From an uncultured Maribacter sp. (GTDB lineage: Bacteria; Bacteroidota; Bacteroidia; Flavobacteriales; Flavobacteriaceae), in contig CALHVP010000111.1 of NCBI GenBank assembly GCA_938038975.1, positions 1 to 35,975 of the forward strand: 35,975 bases of DNA. Reading direction: 5' to 3'. Each line of letters starts with the position of its first letter. Positions within the stretch are counted from its first letter, which is position 1. This document shows positions 25,311-33,975 of this stretch, piece after piece. Made by a program: the position numbers and the translations under genes. Below the pieces are notes generated by a model. That model was not told the origin of the DNA. It was given only the letters and a program-made list of their open reading frames with translations, and searched no databases.

Positions 25311-26501
25311 CTATTCCGAATATTTACGAATTAAACGAACCATTAAGTCATTTAACTTTTCCACTTGATATTCTCCTACGCTTGCTTCTAAATGTTCTCC
25401 TCCAATACCACTATCATTGGTAATAAATACATAAGTACCATTTGTAGCTATAGAAAAAGACCGCATTAAGTATTCTGTTTCTTTATCTATTCCACTAGCC
25501 GTAATCGGAATAATTTTTATTCCTTTTCTTGCAGCCTCTGTTATAGCGTCTTGAAGTTGCCCAATGACGCTAGTTTCGTTGTGCGGCGGAGCATCTAAAA
25601 GTAGGAATGCGATTCTAGTTTTGGCTGTATTGGACCATTGTAATTCACTAAGAGCTGTATTTAATGCAGTATGCACCGCTTCTGGAAAATCACCTCCTCC
25701 ATCTGCACTCTGCTCCTTAATAAATTCTAATGTGGTAGTTGCATTACTAGTAAATCCAGAATGCCGCACTAAATAATCATCCTCAACATCTCTATAAAAA
25801 ACACTTGAAGTTAAAATATCTAAGTTGGGGGCATCCTGCTCTACCTTGGAAATTACATCTAAAAGGTCTTTTTTAAGAAATTCTAATTCATCAGCCATAG
25901 AGCCTGTAGCATCCACAATAAATGCTAATTCTACTTTATCATTTCCTGATGGTAAACCACTCAAAACAAATTCATTAATACCTTCATCAAACATCTTTAT
26001 AGGTGCAGCCATGGCTATATCATCAACAAATAAAGTATATTCTTCCATAGAAGAAATAGTAGCCGCTTGTCTTAGTCCAATAAATAATTCTGCTGTTCCT
26101 AAATTATCTGTTTTTGCTTCCCATAGTGTATTACCATTTTTTTCTAATCTTACAGAAACATCATTTATAGGCGCTCCAATCTCACTTTTAACAACTGTAG
26201 AAATTCTATTCAGGTTATAGAAGTTCCATATATCTGGTTTATTACTAAATTCTTCGGTTTGTAATAAATCCTTCCAAAAATCCCAATTGTTTAAATCATT
26301 CCACTCCGCAGCCGTTACTAATCCAGCGGCTTCACCATTTCCACCTCCATTACCACTTGGAGAAGTAGAAATACCCTCTGGACTATCTGATGCTTCGTCT
26401 ATAGTATTTAATAGCTCCCCATCTGAAGTAGCATCGCTATCGCAGGAAAAAAACAAAAAGCCAATAAATAAAAAGCTTAGAATACTACGAAAATTTTTCA
26501 T
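25311..26501 (-). CDS. vWA-domain lipoprotein
   Basis: 396 aa. The lipobox is LFFSC with Cys20, so it is a membrane-anchored lipoprotein. A Ser/Gly-rich linker (about 40-60) leads to a beta domain (about 100-150) like a carboxypeptidase regulatory or Ig-like fold (GAPINDVSVRLEKNGNTLWE). A vWA domain follows (about 190-390): MIDAS DATGS at 197-201, GGGDFPEA at 268-275, which resembles the GGGDxPE motif of VwkA-type vWA domains, and LLLDAPPHN. A metal-dependent protein-binding role at the cell surface is likely; the ligand is unknown. It is unrelated in arrangement to the vWA/plug protein at the left edge, and is separated from purC by 105 bp. Confidence 0.88.
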   Translation of the reverse strand: MKNFRSILSFLFIGFLFFSCDSDATSDGELLNTIDEASDSPEGISTSPSGNGGGNGEAAGLVTAAEWNDLNNWDFWKDLLQTEEFSNKPDIWNFYNLNRISTVVKSEIGAPINDVSVRLEKNGNTLWEAKTDNLGTAELFIGLRQAATISSMEEYTLFVDDIAMAAPIKMFDEGINEFVLSGLPSGNDKVELAFIVDATGSMADELEFLKKDLLDVISKVEQDAPNLDILTSSVFYRDVEDDYLVRHSGFTSNATTTLEFIKEQSADGGGDFPEAVHTALNTALSELQWSNTAKTRIAFLLLDAPPHNETSVIGQLQDAITEAARKGIKIIPITASGIDKETEYLMRSFSIATNGTYVFITNDSGIGGEHLEASVGEYQVEKLNDLMVRLIRKYSE

Positions 26502-26606
26502 GGGGTATGTTATTTAACAAATAGATGAAAATCAAGTATTTTGGTTGCGTAGGTATTTCCCAATTTTCATTACAAACTATAAAAATAAATTTACAGAGAT
26601 AAAATT

Positions 26607-27554
26607 TTAAGACTTTAAATAAGAAACAACATTCTTTTCTATACGTTCCAAAATGTTATCTGTATCTGCTTTGATAAATTGCTCTCCAGTTATTTTCTCG
26701 TACAACTCTATGTATCTATTTGATACAGAAATAATGTATTCATCTGTCATTTCCGGTACTTTTTGTCCTTCAAGACCTTGAAAACCATTAGAAATTAACC
26801 ATTGTCTTACAAATTCTTTTGAAAGTTGTTTTTGAGCTTCTCCTTTATCTTGTCTTTCTTGATAACCTTCTGCGTAAAAATAACGTGATGAGTCTGGCGT
26901 ATGTATTTCATCTATCAATACAATTTTACCATCAGTTGTTTTACCAAATTCGTATTTTGTATCTACCAAAATTAGACCTCTATCCGCTGCTATTTCAGTC
27001 CCTCTTTTAAATAAAGCGTATGTATATTGTTCCAAGACGGCATAATCCTCTGTAGAAACAATTCCTTTCTTTAGGATATCCTCTTTTGAAATATCCTCAT
27101 CGTGATCGCCCATTTCAGCTTTAGTGGCTGGTGTGATGATTGGAGAAGGAAACTTATCGTTCTCTTTCATTCCACTTGGCATGGCTACACCACACAGCTC
27201 GCGTTTACCTGCTTTATATTCCCTAGCAGCATGACCAGACATATAACCTCTAATCACCATTTCTATTTTAAAAGGTTCGCAGTTATAACCAACTGCAACA
27301 TTAGGGTCTGGAGTAGCTGTTAACCAATTAGGCACGATATCCGAAGTATCAGCCATCATTTTGGTTGCTATCTGATTCAAAATTTGACCTTTATAAGGTA
27401 TTCCTTTCGGCATTACCACATCAAAGGCTGAAAGTCTATCCGTAGCAATCATCACTAACACATCGTTAGCTACCGCATAAACTTCGCGTACTTTTCCTTT
27501 GTAAATGCTTTTTTGTCCTGGAAATGAAAAATTAGTATATGTAATTGTATTCAT
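26607..27554 (-). CDS. purC: SAICAR synthase PurC
   Basis: 315 aa ATP-grasp-like enzyme, in the longer form resembling yeast Ade1. Motifs are KGKVREVY (19-26), ATDRLSAFD (37-45), [21 protein letters not shown] and [13 protein letters not shown]. It joins CAIR and aspartate in purine biosynthesis. It follows phoH by 42 nt on the same strand, an arrangement that suggests co-transcription. Confidence 0.97.
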   Translation of the reverse strand: MNTITYTNFSFPGQKSIYKGKVREVYAVANDVLVMIATDRLSAFDVVMPKGIPYKGQILNQIATKMMADTSDIVPNWLTATPDPNVAVGYNCEPFKIEMVIRGYMSGHAAREYKAGKRELCGVAMPSGMKENDKFPSPIITPATKAEMGDHDEDISKEDILKKGIVSTEDYAVLEQYTYALFKRGTEIAADRGLILVDTKYEFGKTTDGKIVLIDEIHTPDSSRYFYAEGYQERQDKGEAQKQLSKEFVRQWLISNGFQGLEGQKVPEMTDEYIISVSNRYIELYEKITGEQFIKADTDNILERIEKNVVSYLKS

Positions 27555-27596
27555 AGGTAAATTAGAAAGTGTTTCAAAAAATGTACTTGCTTGTTC

Positions 27597-28550
27597 TTAA
27601 TTATGATGTTCTATCGTCTTATAGGCAGCTATTACTTCTTTCACTAATTTATGACGAATTACATCCTTATCGTCCAAATAAATAATTTCAATTCCTTCTA
27701 CATTCTGCAAAATTAGTAAAGCTTCCTTTAGTCCTGATATGGTTCTCCGTGGTAAATCTATCTGACCTGGATCACCAGTAATAAGAAACTTTGCATTTTT
27801 ACCCATACGGGTCAAAAACATTTTCATTTGCGCATGAGTCGTATTTTGAGCTTCGTCAAGGATAACAAAGGCATTATCCAAAGTCCTACCGCGCATAAAA
27901 GCCATTGGAGCTACTTGTATTATTCCAGTTTCAATATAGTGCGTTAATTTTTCAGGCGTTATCATTTCTCGCAATGCATCATAAAGCGGTTGCATGTACG
28001 GATCTAATTTTTCTTTTAAATCACCTGGCAAGAAACCTAAATTTTCACCTGCCTCTACGGCAGGTCTAGTCAGAATAATTTTACGAACTTGTTTTTCTTT
28101 TAACGCTTTTACTGCTAGTGCAACACCAGTATAAGTCTTCCCAGTACCTGCCGGACCAATAGCAAATACCATATCATTATTTTTAGAGGCGTCTACCAAT
28201 CTCCTCTGGTTCGCAGTCTTGGCTTTTATGAGTCGGCCGCTTACACCATGTACAAGTGTTTCTCCACTCTTTGCTGATGATTGTGGTTGATCAGACTCAT
28301 CATTGGTTAAAACACGTTCTATGCTATCCTCATCTAGCTTATTATACTTAACAAAGTAAGCTGTAAGCATTTCAAAACGCTTCTCAAATTCTTCTAAGAG
28401 TGCTTCATCACCGTATACCTTAATTTTATTTCCCCTTGCTACAATTTTTAGTTTTGGAAAATATTTCTTCAGAAGGTCAATATGTTCATTTTGTTGTCCA
28501 AAAAAATCTCTTGGACTAATCTCAGTCAGTTCTAATATTAGCTCGTTCAA
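27597..28550 (-). CDS. phoH: PhoH-family ATPase / RNA-associated protein
   Basis: 317 aa if started at the TTG at 28550 (NELILELTEISP), where homologues I know begin with MNE. The frame also has a TTG at 28583, which would add 11 residues; no ATG is available for either. A small KH-like N-terminal domain is followed by the PhoH NTPase domain with P-loop GPAGTGKT (132-139) and Walker B ILDEAQN (about 230-236). PhoH proteins are linked to RNA metabolism. It precedes purC and is divergent from the SAM hydrolase-family gene. Confidence 0.93.
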   Translation of the reverse strand: MNELILELTEISPRDFFGQQNEHIDLLKKYFPKLKIVARGNKIKVYGDEALLEEFEKRFEMLTAYFVKYNKLDEDSIERVLTNDESDQPQSSAKSGETLVHGVSGRLIKAKTANQRRLVDASKNNDMVFAIGPAGTGKTYTGVALAVKALKEKQVRKIILTRPAVEAGENLGFLPGDLKEKLDPYMQPLYDALREMITPEKLTHYIETGIIQVAPMAFMRGRTLDNAFVILDEAQNTTHAQMKMFLTRMGKNAKFLITGDPGQIDLPRRTISGLKEALLILQNVEGIEIIYLDDKDVIRHKLVKEVIAAYKTIEHHN

Positions 28551-28679
28551 ACAGTAGTATTTAGTAAGTTGCAAACTAAGCAAAGTTTAATTTCGCTTGG
28601 CTACTTTTTTGTTTAATTTTGTTCATCAAATTTAAGTAAAAATTAAGTTCACCTTAGTAAAACATATTAACAGTGCAGC

Positions 28680-29519
28680 ATGGCAATAATTACCTTAACG
28701 ACCGATTTTGGACTTAAAGATCACTTTGTTGGGGTATTAAAAGGTTCCATTTATTCTGAACTGCCAGATATAACTATTGTTGATATTTCACATGAAATTT
28801 CGCCATTCAATATTCAGGAATGTGCATATATACTTCAAAACTCTTATCACAATTTTCCAAAGGGCACTATTCACATTGTTGGTGTTGATTCTGAAGCTAC
28901 ACTAGAAAACAAACATATTGCTGTTTTAGTGGATGGGCATTACTTTATAAGTGCAAATACAGGCGTAATAGGACTTATCACTTCTGAAATGAAACCAGAA
29001 AAAGTGGTTGAGTTGAATATTCCTGATCCAGTTCACCGTTCTTTTCCTGTGATGAGTGTTTTTATCCAAGTCGCTTGCCATATTGCACGAGGCGGCACCT
29101 TAGAAATAGTGGGGAAACCCTTTAGTGATTTAAAAAACCTAAGAGAATTTTCTCCAAGGGTCTCTGAAGATGGAAAAAAAATAGTGGGCAGCGTAATCTA
29201 TATTGATAATTACGGTAATGTTGTTACCAACATCCGAAAAAATCTTATGGATGCCTACAGAAAAGGAATGGACTTTGAACTTCATGCCCGTAATAGAAAA
29301 ATAAATAAAATTCATTCAACATACAGTGATATTATTGATTACAATCTCGAGAAAAGTAAAAGAAAAGGTGATGGTGATCTTTTAGCCTTATTTAACTCCT
29401 CTGGTTATTTAGAACTTGCTATTTACAAAAGCAACCTTAACACCGTAGGAGGCGCATCGACACTTTTAGGTTTATATTATAGAGATACTATAATTATAGA
29501 TTTTTCTCCAAGTACATAA
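28680..29519 (+). CDS. SAM hydroxide adenosyltransferase (DUF62 / duf-62 family)
   Basis: 279 aa. The N-terminus TTDFGLKDHFVG (7-18) with an invariant aspartate, the DISHEI motif, IHIVGVD, and the middle segment IYIDNYGNVVTNI are hallmarks of the family that hydrolyses S-adenosylmethionine to adenosine and methionine. Related fluorinases and chlorinases share the fold, but I see nothing that marks this as a halogenase, and hydrolase is the default. No leader. It is divergent from phoH with a 129-bp gap and is followed by a 305-bp non-coding region before dnaN. Confidence 0.92.
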   Translation: MAIITLTTDFGLKDHFVGVLKGSIYSELPDITIVDISHEISPFNIQECAYILQNSYHNFPKGTIHIVGVDSEATLENKHIAVLVDGHYFISANTGVIGLITSEMKPEKVVELNIPDPVHRSFPVMSVFIQVACHIARGGTLEIVGKPFSDLKNLREFSPRVSEDGKKIVGSVIYIDNYGNVVTNIRKNLMDAYRKGMDFELHARNRKINKIHSTYSDIIDYNLEKSKRKGDGDLLALFNSSGYLELAIYKSNLNTVGGASTLLGLYYRDTIIIDFSPST

Positions 29520-29824
29520 GGGAGCTTATAAGCTTTCCGTTGGCAGTTCAATGGCACAAGAAAAACGCACTGATACGACCTTATACGATACGTTTTCGTA
29601 AATGACAACGGTTAATAACTAAATAAATCGTCTCTACTGAATATCCTTTTAAGTTGGTTTAAGGGTGCTTGAGTGATGAAATTCTAGTCATACAGGTGTT
29701 AATAAGTTTGTTTCCAACAAAACACGAATTCAAATATCTTTGTTTTAAATGTTTTTTCTAAAAACAAAGGTTCTTATTGCCTTATTCAGGCATAGTTTAA
29801 AGAAATAAATCAAAGTAAAAAAAG
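29520..29824. other. 305-bp non-coding region upstream of dnaN
   Basis: Just behind the preceding stop is a perfect 12-bp palindrome, AGCTTATAAGCT (29523-29534), without a T-run. The dnaN promoter element lies near 29735. In the inferred leader a small hairpin TGCCT-TATTC-AGGCA sits at 29778-29792. I find no gene in it and nothing resembling DnaA-box clusters. Confidence 0.55.
29735..29742 (+). promoter_or_regulatory. Probable dnaN promoter, -7 element TATCTTTG
   Basis: An exact match to the Bacteroidota TAnnTTTG -7 consensus, 82 nt upstream of the dnaN ATG. A TTTG at 29707-29710 could be the -33 element but is spaced 24 bp away, longer than the usual 19-21. Confidence 0.55.
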
Positions 29825-30943
29825 ATGAAATTTATAGTCTCTAGTACGTACTTGCTAAAACAACTTCAAATTTTAGGTGGGGTTATTAATAATAGTAACA
29901 CCCTACCAATTTTGGATAATTTCTTGTTTGACCTAAAAAAGGACAAACTAACTGTGTCGGCATCGGATTTAGAAACAACAATGAGCTCAGTGCTTAATGT
30001 TGATTCTGACAATGAAGGAACCATTGCAGTACCTGCTAGATTGTTGTTGGATACTTTAAAAACGTTCCCTGAACAACCTTTGACTTTTGTTGTAGCGGAT
30101 AACAATACGGTGGAAATTAGTAGTAATCACGGTAAATATGCACTTGCATATGCTGATGGTGCTGAATTTCCTAAAGCTGTTGAATTATCAAATCCAAGTT
30201 CCACAACTTTACTAGGAGACATTTTAGCCACTGCTATAGCTAAAACTATTTTTGCTGCAGGTAACGACGACCTTAGACCCGTAATGAGCGGAGTTTTTTT
30301 CCAGTTCTCAACAGAGAATCTAACTTTTGTTGCTACAGATGCACATAAACTTGTTAAATACCAAAGAACAGATGTTACTGCTTCTGAAGTAGCAGAGTTT
30401 ATCATGCCTAAAAAACCGCTTACGTTACTTAAAGGTATTTTGGCAGGAAGTGAATCTGATGTTCTAATAGAATACAATGAGAGTAACGCTAAATTTACTT
30501 TTGATGATACGGAGCTTATCTGTAGGTTAATTGATGGGAAATATCCGAATTATGAAGCTGTAATTCCTAAAGAGAATCCAAACAAATTAACCATAGCTCG
30601 AAATCAATTTTTAAGTTCAGTGCGCAGGGTGTCTATATTTTCAAACAAAACGACACATCAAATTAGATTAAAAATAGCAGGAGCAGAATTAAATATATCT
30701 GCTGAAGATATTGATTATTCTAATAAAGCTGAAGAACGCCTTACATGTGCTTATCAAGGAGATGATATGCAAATTGGCTTCAATTCAAGATTTTTAACTG
30801 AAATGCTTAATAATTTAGGAGCAGATGAAGTTTCACTAGAAATGAGTTTACCAAATAGAGCTGGAATCCTTACACCAATAGACGGACTGGATGAAGGAGA
30901 AAATGTTACTATGTTGGTAATGCCTGTTATGCTAAATGGATAA
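29825..30943 (+). CDS. dnaN: DNA polymerase III beta subunit (sliding clamp)
   Basis: 372 aa, the normal clamp length. It starts MKFIVSSTYLLKQL and shows NSNTLPILDNFLFDL, FVATDAHKLVKY in the middle domain, LICRLIDGKYPNYEAVIP and a C-terminus ending VMPVMLNG, the conserved MPM-L region near the peptide-binding pocket. It forms the dimeric ring that tethers the replicative polymerase. It is monocistronic: its own promoter lies upstream and a strong terminator lies behind it. No dnaA, recF or origin features are next to it, as is common in this phylum. Confidence 0.97.
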   Translation: MKFIVSSTYLLKQLQILGGVINNSNTLPILDNFLFDLKKDKLTVSASDLETTMSSVLNVDSDNEGTIAVPARLLLDTLKTFPEQPLTFVVADNNTVEISSNHGKYALAYADGAEFPKAVELSNPSSTTLLGDILATAIAKTIFAAGNDDLRPVMSGVFFQFSTENLTFVATDAHKLVKYQRTDVTASEVAEFIMPKKPLTLLKGILAGSESDVLIEYNESNAKFTFDDTELICRLIDGKYPNYEAVIPKENPNKLTIARNQFLSSVRRVSIFSNKTTHQIRLKIAGAELNISAEDIDYSNKAEERLTCAYQGDDMQIGFNSRFLTEMLNNLGADEVSLEMSLPNRAGILTPIDGLDEGENVTMLVMPVMLNG

Positions 30944-30984
30944 CCGATACTATAATAACATTCATCAGCATACATATCTACTTA

Positions 30985-31016
30985 AAAAAACCGTTGTTAA
31001 AAAACAACGGTTTTTT
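30985..31016 (+). terminator. Intrinsic terminator of dnaN
   Basis: A 14-bp perfect stem (AACCGTTGTT / AACAACGGTT plus A-T extension) with an AAAA loop followed by TTTTTTG, 42 bases after the dnaN stop. The flanking A-run makes it potentially bidirectional. Confidence 0.9.
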
Positions 31017-31139
31017 GTTTATACTACTCTTTTTTTTATTGGCATCTGATAAATCTGCTTTTAAACGATGTTTTAAATTTATAATCCTCTGTTTTTCATA
31101 TCTTTAAAGTACCCCCATTTAATCTTAAAAACAATAATC

Positions 31140-32225
31140 ATGAAAAAATGCGCACTATTCGTTTTGAGTATTAGCTTACTATTATTCTCTTGTGAGGTAG
31201 ATAATGTAGGTAAAGAAGCTTTATTGGAGAGTGTCTCTGGTAAAGGTCAAAAAGCAAAAAATACAGATATTAAACTACTTAAAGAATGTAAAGTCATTAA
31301 TGCGGATAGATGTAACTACAGTAATTACGCAGCTTCAAGCTTTTGGTGGCCCAAAGAAGGTGTGCCTCAAGGTCTTTTCTCCGTAGGTAATGGCTATGAA
31401 ATGTCTTATTTAGAATATGATGATGGAAGTATTAATATTAAAGGGCAGACAGAACTAGATGGTTGTATTGCAACAATAGATTTGTGGCTAGTTGGTAAGA
31501 CTAATTTAGAGGATTGGATTGACAAAGGCGGACTTTTTAAAGATGAAATTGAAAGTGCTAGCTGCTCTGAGGTTTTAGCGGAGCTTCTTAACTATTATAC
31601 GGTTGATGAAACTCGAAGTAATATGACAGCTTCTGGATGTGAAGAAAGAGACGGAAATTATTATATTTCACATAGACCTACAGACGAACGTTATGGATTT
31701 CAAGTAGGACCAGGTGGAGCATTATTTGATTCGGGAGATGATTACGGTGTAAGTGGTTGGGCATCAGCTATAAACAAAGAGACAGGGGAATCACATATTT
31801 TAGATTTCAACTTTACCATTGGATGTACAAACGATGAAAAATCATGTGAAACCGCTTTTGCTAGAGGTAAAGATGGGGCTACCTGCTTCATTGGAAATGG
31901 TTTTAGTCGATGGGGCTGGACCTTAGGTCCTTTATCCGAAGGAAACTACACGTATGAAATTTACGCAGGCGCTGGACAATGTGATATTAATAAAGGTAAC
32001 TTAGTTGGAACTGTCGACGTTAGTTATCAGATGGGAGATGTTACGGTAACTTATAATATAGACAATACCTTTACCACAGAAGAAACACATACTTATGCTG
32101 GGAACCTCATGTTCCCTATCGGTAATAATGGTAAGCCTACTGTAGCACCTGGACAGTATAGTATTTCTGAAAATCTATCGGGAGAAATTTATGTTATAGC
32201 ACATGCTGTAGTTTGTGCTGACTAA
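31140..32225 (+). CDS. Cys-rich two-module lipoprotein, function unknown
   Basis: 361 aa. The lipobox is LLFSC with Cys18. The first module (about 45-240) is rich in Gly and Tyr, with a WWPKEGVPQG segment, paired cysteines and FQVGPGGALFDSGDDYGVSGWAS. The second (about 243-361) begins CETAFARG and contains RWGWTLGPL, YEIYAGAGQCD, NKGNLVGTV, GNNGKPTVAPGQY and IYVIAHAVVC. I recall this second module as a recurring domain in flavobacterial surface proteins and adhesins, but cannot name a function. A near-consensus -7 element TATCTTTA lies at 31099-31106 and a terminator follows the gene, so it is monocistronic. Confidence 0.85.
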   Translation: MKKCALFVLSISLLLFSCEVDNVGKEALLESVSGKGQKAKNTDIKLLKECKVINADRCNYSNYAASSFWWPKEGVPQGLFSVGNGYEMSYLEYDDGSINIKGQTELDGCIATIDLWLVGKTNLEDWIDKGGLFKDEIESASCSEVLAELLNYYTVDETRSNMTASGCEERDGNYYISHRPTDERYGFQVGPGGALFDSGDDYGVSGWASAINKETGESHILDFNFTIGCTNDEKSCETAFARGKDGATCFIGNGFSRWGWTLGPLSEGNYTYEIYAGAGQCDINKGNLVGTVDVSYQMGDVTVTYNIDNTFTTEETHTYAGNLMFPIGNNGKPTVAPGQYSISENLSGEIYVIAHAVVCAD

Positions 32226-32248
32226 GTATGTAAACGTTATTATAATAT

Positions 32249-32280
32249 AAAAAGCAGCCATGAAAAATGGCTGCTTTTTT
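32249..32280. terminator. Bidirectional intrinsic terminator
   Basis: A 13-bp perfect stem (AAAAAGCAGCCAT / ATGGCTGCTTTTT) with a GAAAA loop and T-runs on both strands. It lies between the convergent lipoprotein and DUF4870 genes and can serve both. Confidence 0.92.
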
Positions 32281-32299
32281 TTTATATCTCCGGTCAGAT

Positions 32300-32662
32300 T
32301 TAAACAAATTCAATACTCATTGGGTAATGAGGTTTCTTACCTTCACTAGCCCTAAAGGCATTAATAATGGGGAAAATCAAGTAACCTATACCTAATACTA
32401 TAAACCCAAGAAGACCTAAGCCAAAAACAAGTATTAATGGAATGCAGATAAGTACATAAATAAACATAGAAATTCTAAAGTTTATAATGGCCCTACCATT
32501 TATATCCATATCCATTACCTTGTCCTTTTGAGTTAGCCATATGACCAACGGCACTATAAGTCCACCAAGTCCGGTTACAAAATCTAAATATTGTGACAAA
32601 TGAGCTATGACCAGTACATTTCGATCTTCTCTTACGGCGATGTTTTGATTGATTATTTCCAT
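32300..32662 (-). CDS. DUF4870 small membrane protein
   Basis: 120 aa with about three hydrophobic stretches (about 28-43, 66-84 and 86-105). It shows the DUF4870 pattern: AHLSQYLDFVTGLGGLIVPLVIWLT, a conserved NGRAIINFRIS, a glycine-rich hydrophobic tail and NAFRASEGKKPHYP at the end. Members resemble Tic20-like membrane proteins; the function is unknown. It lies 84 bp downstream of the K-rich coiled-coil gene on the same strand. Confidence 0.87.
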   Translation of the reverse strand: MEIINQNIAVREDRNVLVIAHLSQYLDFVTGLGGLIVPLVIWLTQKDKVMDMDINGRAIINFRISMFIYVLICIPLILVFGLGLLGFIVLGIGYLIFPIINAFRASEGKKPHYPMSIEFV

Positions 32663-32746
32663 TTTTGATTGATTTTAAGATGAATAACTATCTATATGTA
32701 TCAAAAAAATGGTATTTGTTACAAAACACTAATAAGATTAAAGTTA

Positions 32747-33178
32747 TTACTTCTTAAGTAGCTTAGTTAACTTATCCTTGTTCTTAGCAGTTTTGATATT
32801 TAGCTTATGTATCTTTTCCTTTAATTTTTCCATATCTACAGGAGATAATTTTCCTTGAGCAGAACCCTTGTCTAGTTTTGTTTTTAGTTTCGCTATTTGC
32901 TTTGTATCCTTAGCAATATCTTTTCGTTTTGAAGCGATACTTTTTTTAAGTTTTTCTTCTGCTGCTTTCTTCTTTTCTGCTTTTTTATCTTTTTGAACCT
33001 GTTTCTTTTCTTTTTTTGCTTGCTTTTCCGCGTCCTCCACTTTTGCTATTACTGCAAGTCTTTCCTCTTCAGCGATAGCCAAAACTGCGGTAGAATCTTT
33101 TGGAGTTTCCTGTTCTTGTGCAAAAGCATTTGAAGTGGAAACAATTATAACAAAAAGTAATAATGCAAATTTTTTCAT
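32747..33178 (-). CDS. Secreted lysine-rich coiled-coil protein
   Basis: 143 aa with a clear signal peptide (about 1-20, NAFAQ). The mature chain is a continuous charged helix with about 36 Lys, 2 Arg and 21 acidic residues, a net charge near +17 by my count. Heptad-like spacing is seen in QIAKLKTKLDKG and LKEKIHKLNIKTAK. There is no catalytic motif and no cysteine. A periplasmic structural, nucleic-acid- or envelope-binding role is conceivable, and I do not recognise a family. The neighbouring gene encodes a similar-sized secreted coiled coil of opposite charge. Confidence 0.8.
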   Translation of the reverse strand: MKKFALLLFVIIVSTSNAFAQEQETPKDSTAVLAIAEEERLAVIAKVEDAEKQAKKEKKQVQKDKKAEKKKAAEEKLKKSIASKRKDIAKDTKQIAKLKTKLDKGSAQGKLSPVDMEKLKEKIHKLNIKTAKNKDKLTKLLKK

Positions 33179-33277
33179 TGAATCGTGTTTAGTAAATTAA
33201 TAGTGTTTCTTATTAAAAAATCTTAAATCTCTTTTGTTGTAAAGGCATTAATTTAGACTATACTAAAGTTATTTACA

Positions 33278-33335
33278 ATATCAGGGCAAAAAGATGAAGC
33301 ACATCATATAAATCGCACATAATATGCTCTGATAT
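33278..33335. repeat. Inverted repeat between the two coiled-coil genes
   Basis: ATATCAGGGC (33278-33287) pairs with GCTCTGATAT (33326-33335), one G-T wobble, across a 38-bp spacer. It begins 7 bases past the stop of the acidic coiled-coil gene. There is no T-run, so it is not a standard terminator; it may be chance or a protein site. Confidence 0.35.
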
Positions 33336-33341
33336 CTAGCT

Positions 33342-33788
33342 CTAATCTAAATCTTTAACTAATCCGCGTAACTTTTCCTGTTCCTTGAGTATATCCTTTT
33401 CCTCTTTTAAAATATCCTCTCTAAGTTTAATCAACTCTTTTGTAGAAACGTTGTTGGATTCGCGAACGTTATCTAGCTCTAATTTTAATTCTCTAATCTT
33501 CTGTTTTGCCTCATCAATTTCTTCCTTGCTGTCTTCAATATCCTCTAATATATCTTCCAAATCGTCCAACTTTCTCTCCGCATCTCTTTCCTCTTTTTTT
33601 GCATTTTTCCGAATATCTTCTGCTTTGTCCAAAGCTTTCTCTGCAGCTTCAATGCGCTTTTTCAAATTCATTATTTGAATTTCAGATACTACCACTAAAT
33701 CTGGTTGTATCTTAGCTAGCTCCTGTCCATTAACGGTTAGTACAGAGATTAATGCCATAACACTAGTTACTACTATATTAGATTTCAT
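33342..33788 (-). CDS. Secreted acidic coiled-coil protein
   Basis: 148 aa with a signal peptide (about 1-21, VNGQ). The mature chain is an almost unbroken heptad-repeat helix with about 38 acidic and 28 basic residues (net near -10), for example LDDLEDILEDIEDSKEEI and ILKEQEKLRGLVKDLD. No enzyme motif. It is transcribed toward the lysine-rich coiled-coil gene with a 163-bp gap that carries a long-looped inverted repeat (33278-33287 with 33326-33335). Function unknown. Confidence 0.8.
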   Translation of the reverse strand: MKSNIVVTSVMALISVLTVNGQELAKIQPDLVVVSEIQIMNLKKRIEAAEKALDKAEDIRKNAKKEERDAERKLDDLEDILEDIEDSKEEIDEAKQKIRELKLELDNVRESNNVSTKELIKLREDILKEEKDILKEQEKLRGLVKDLD

Positions 33789-33963
33789 ATTGTATTTTTT
33801 ATATTAAAATTGAGATACATCTTTATATCCTTACCTATAATATTCATTTATAACTACTGAACCTAAAAGAAGCCAAGTTATTTTTAACTACAAAACTAAC
33901 TTTACTGATTCATTTGATAACATTCCTCCGTTAGCCTGTTCCATAAGAAACGAATCGATTGCG

Positions 33964-33971
33964 TATTTTTG
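33964..33971 (+). promoter_or_regulatory. TATTTTTG -7-like element just before mnmE
   Basis: An exact TAnnTTTG match ending 5 bases before the mnmE ATG. If active, transcription would start at or inside the start codon, giving a leaderless mRNA. It may equally be coincidence in AT-rich DNA. Confidence 0.3.
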
Positions 33972-33975
33972 CCGC

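Noticed and set aside
28680-29519. SAM-dependent fluorinase or chlorinase
   Set aside because: The family fold is shared, but the sequence looks like the widespread hydrolase branch and no halometabolite genes are nearby.
29520-29824. Replication origin next to dnaN
   Set aside because: I see no DnaA-box cluster, no dnaA gene and no AT-rich 13-mer array in this gap; dnaN is often away from the origin in this phylum.
33385-33715. Two plus-strand Ser/Phe/Leu-rich open frames
   Set aside because: They are complements of the Glu/Lys-rich coiled-coil gene; such composition is typical of antisense shadows.
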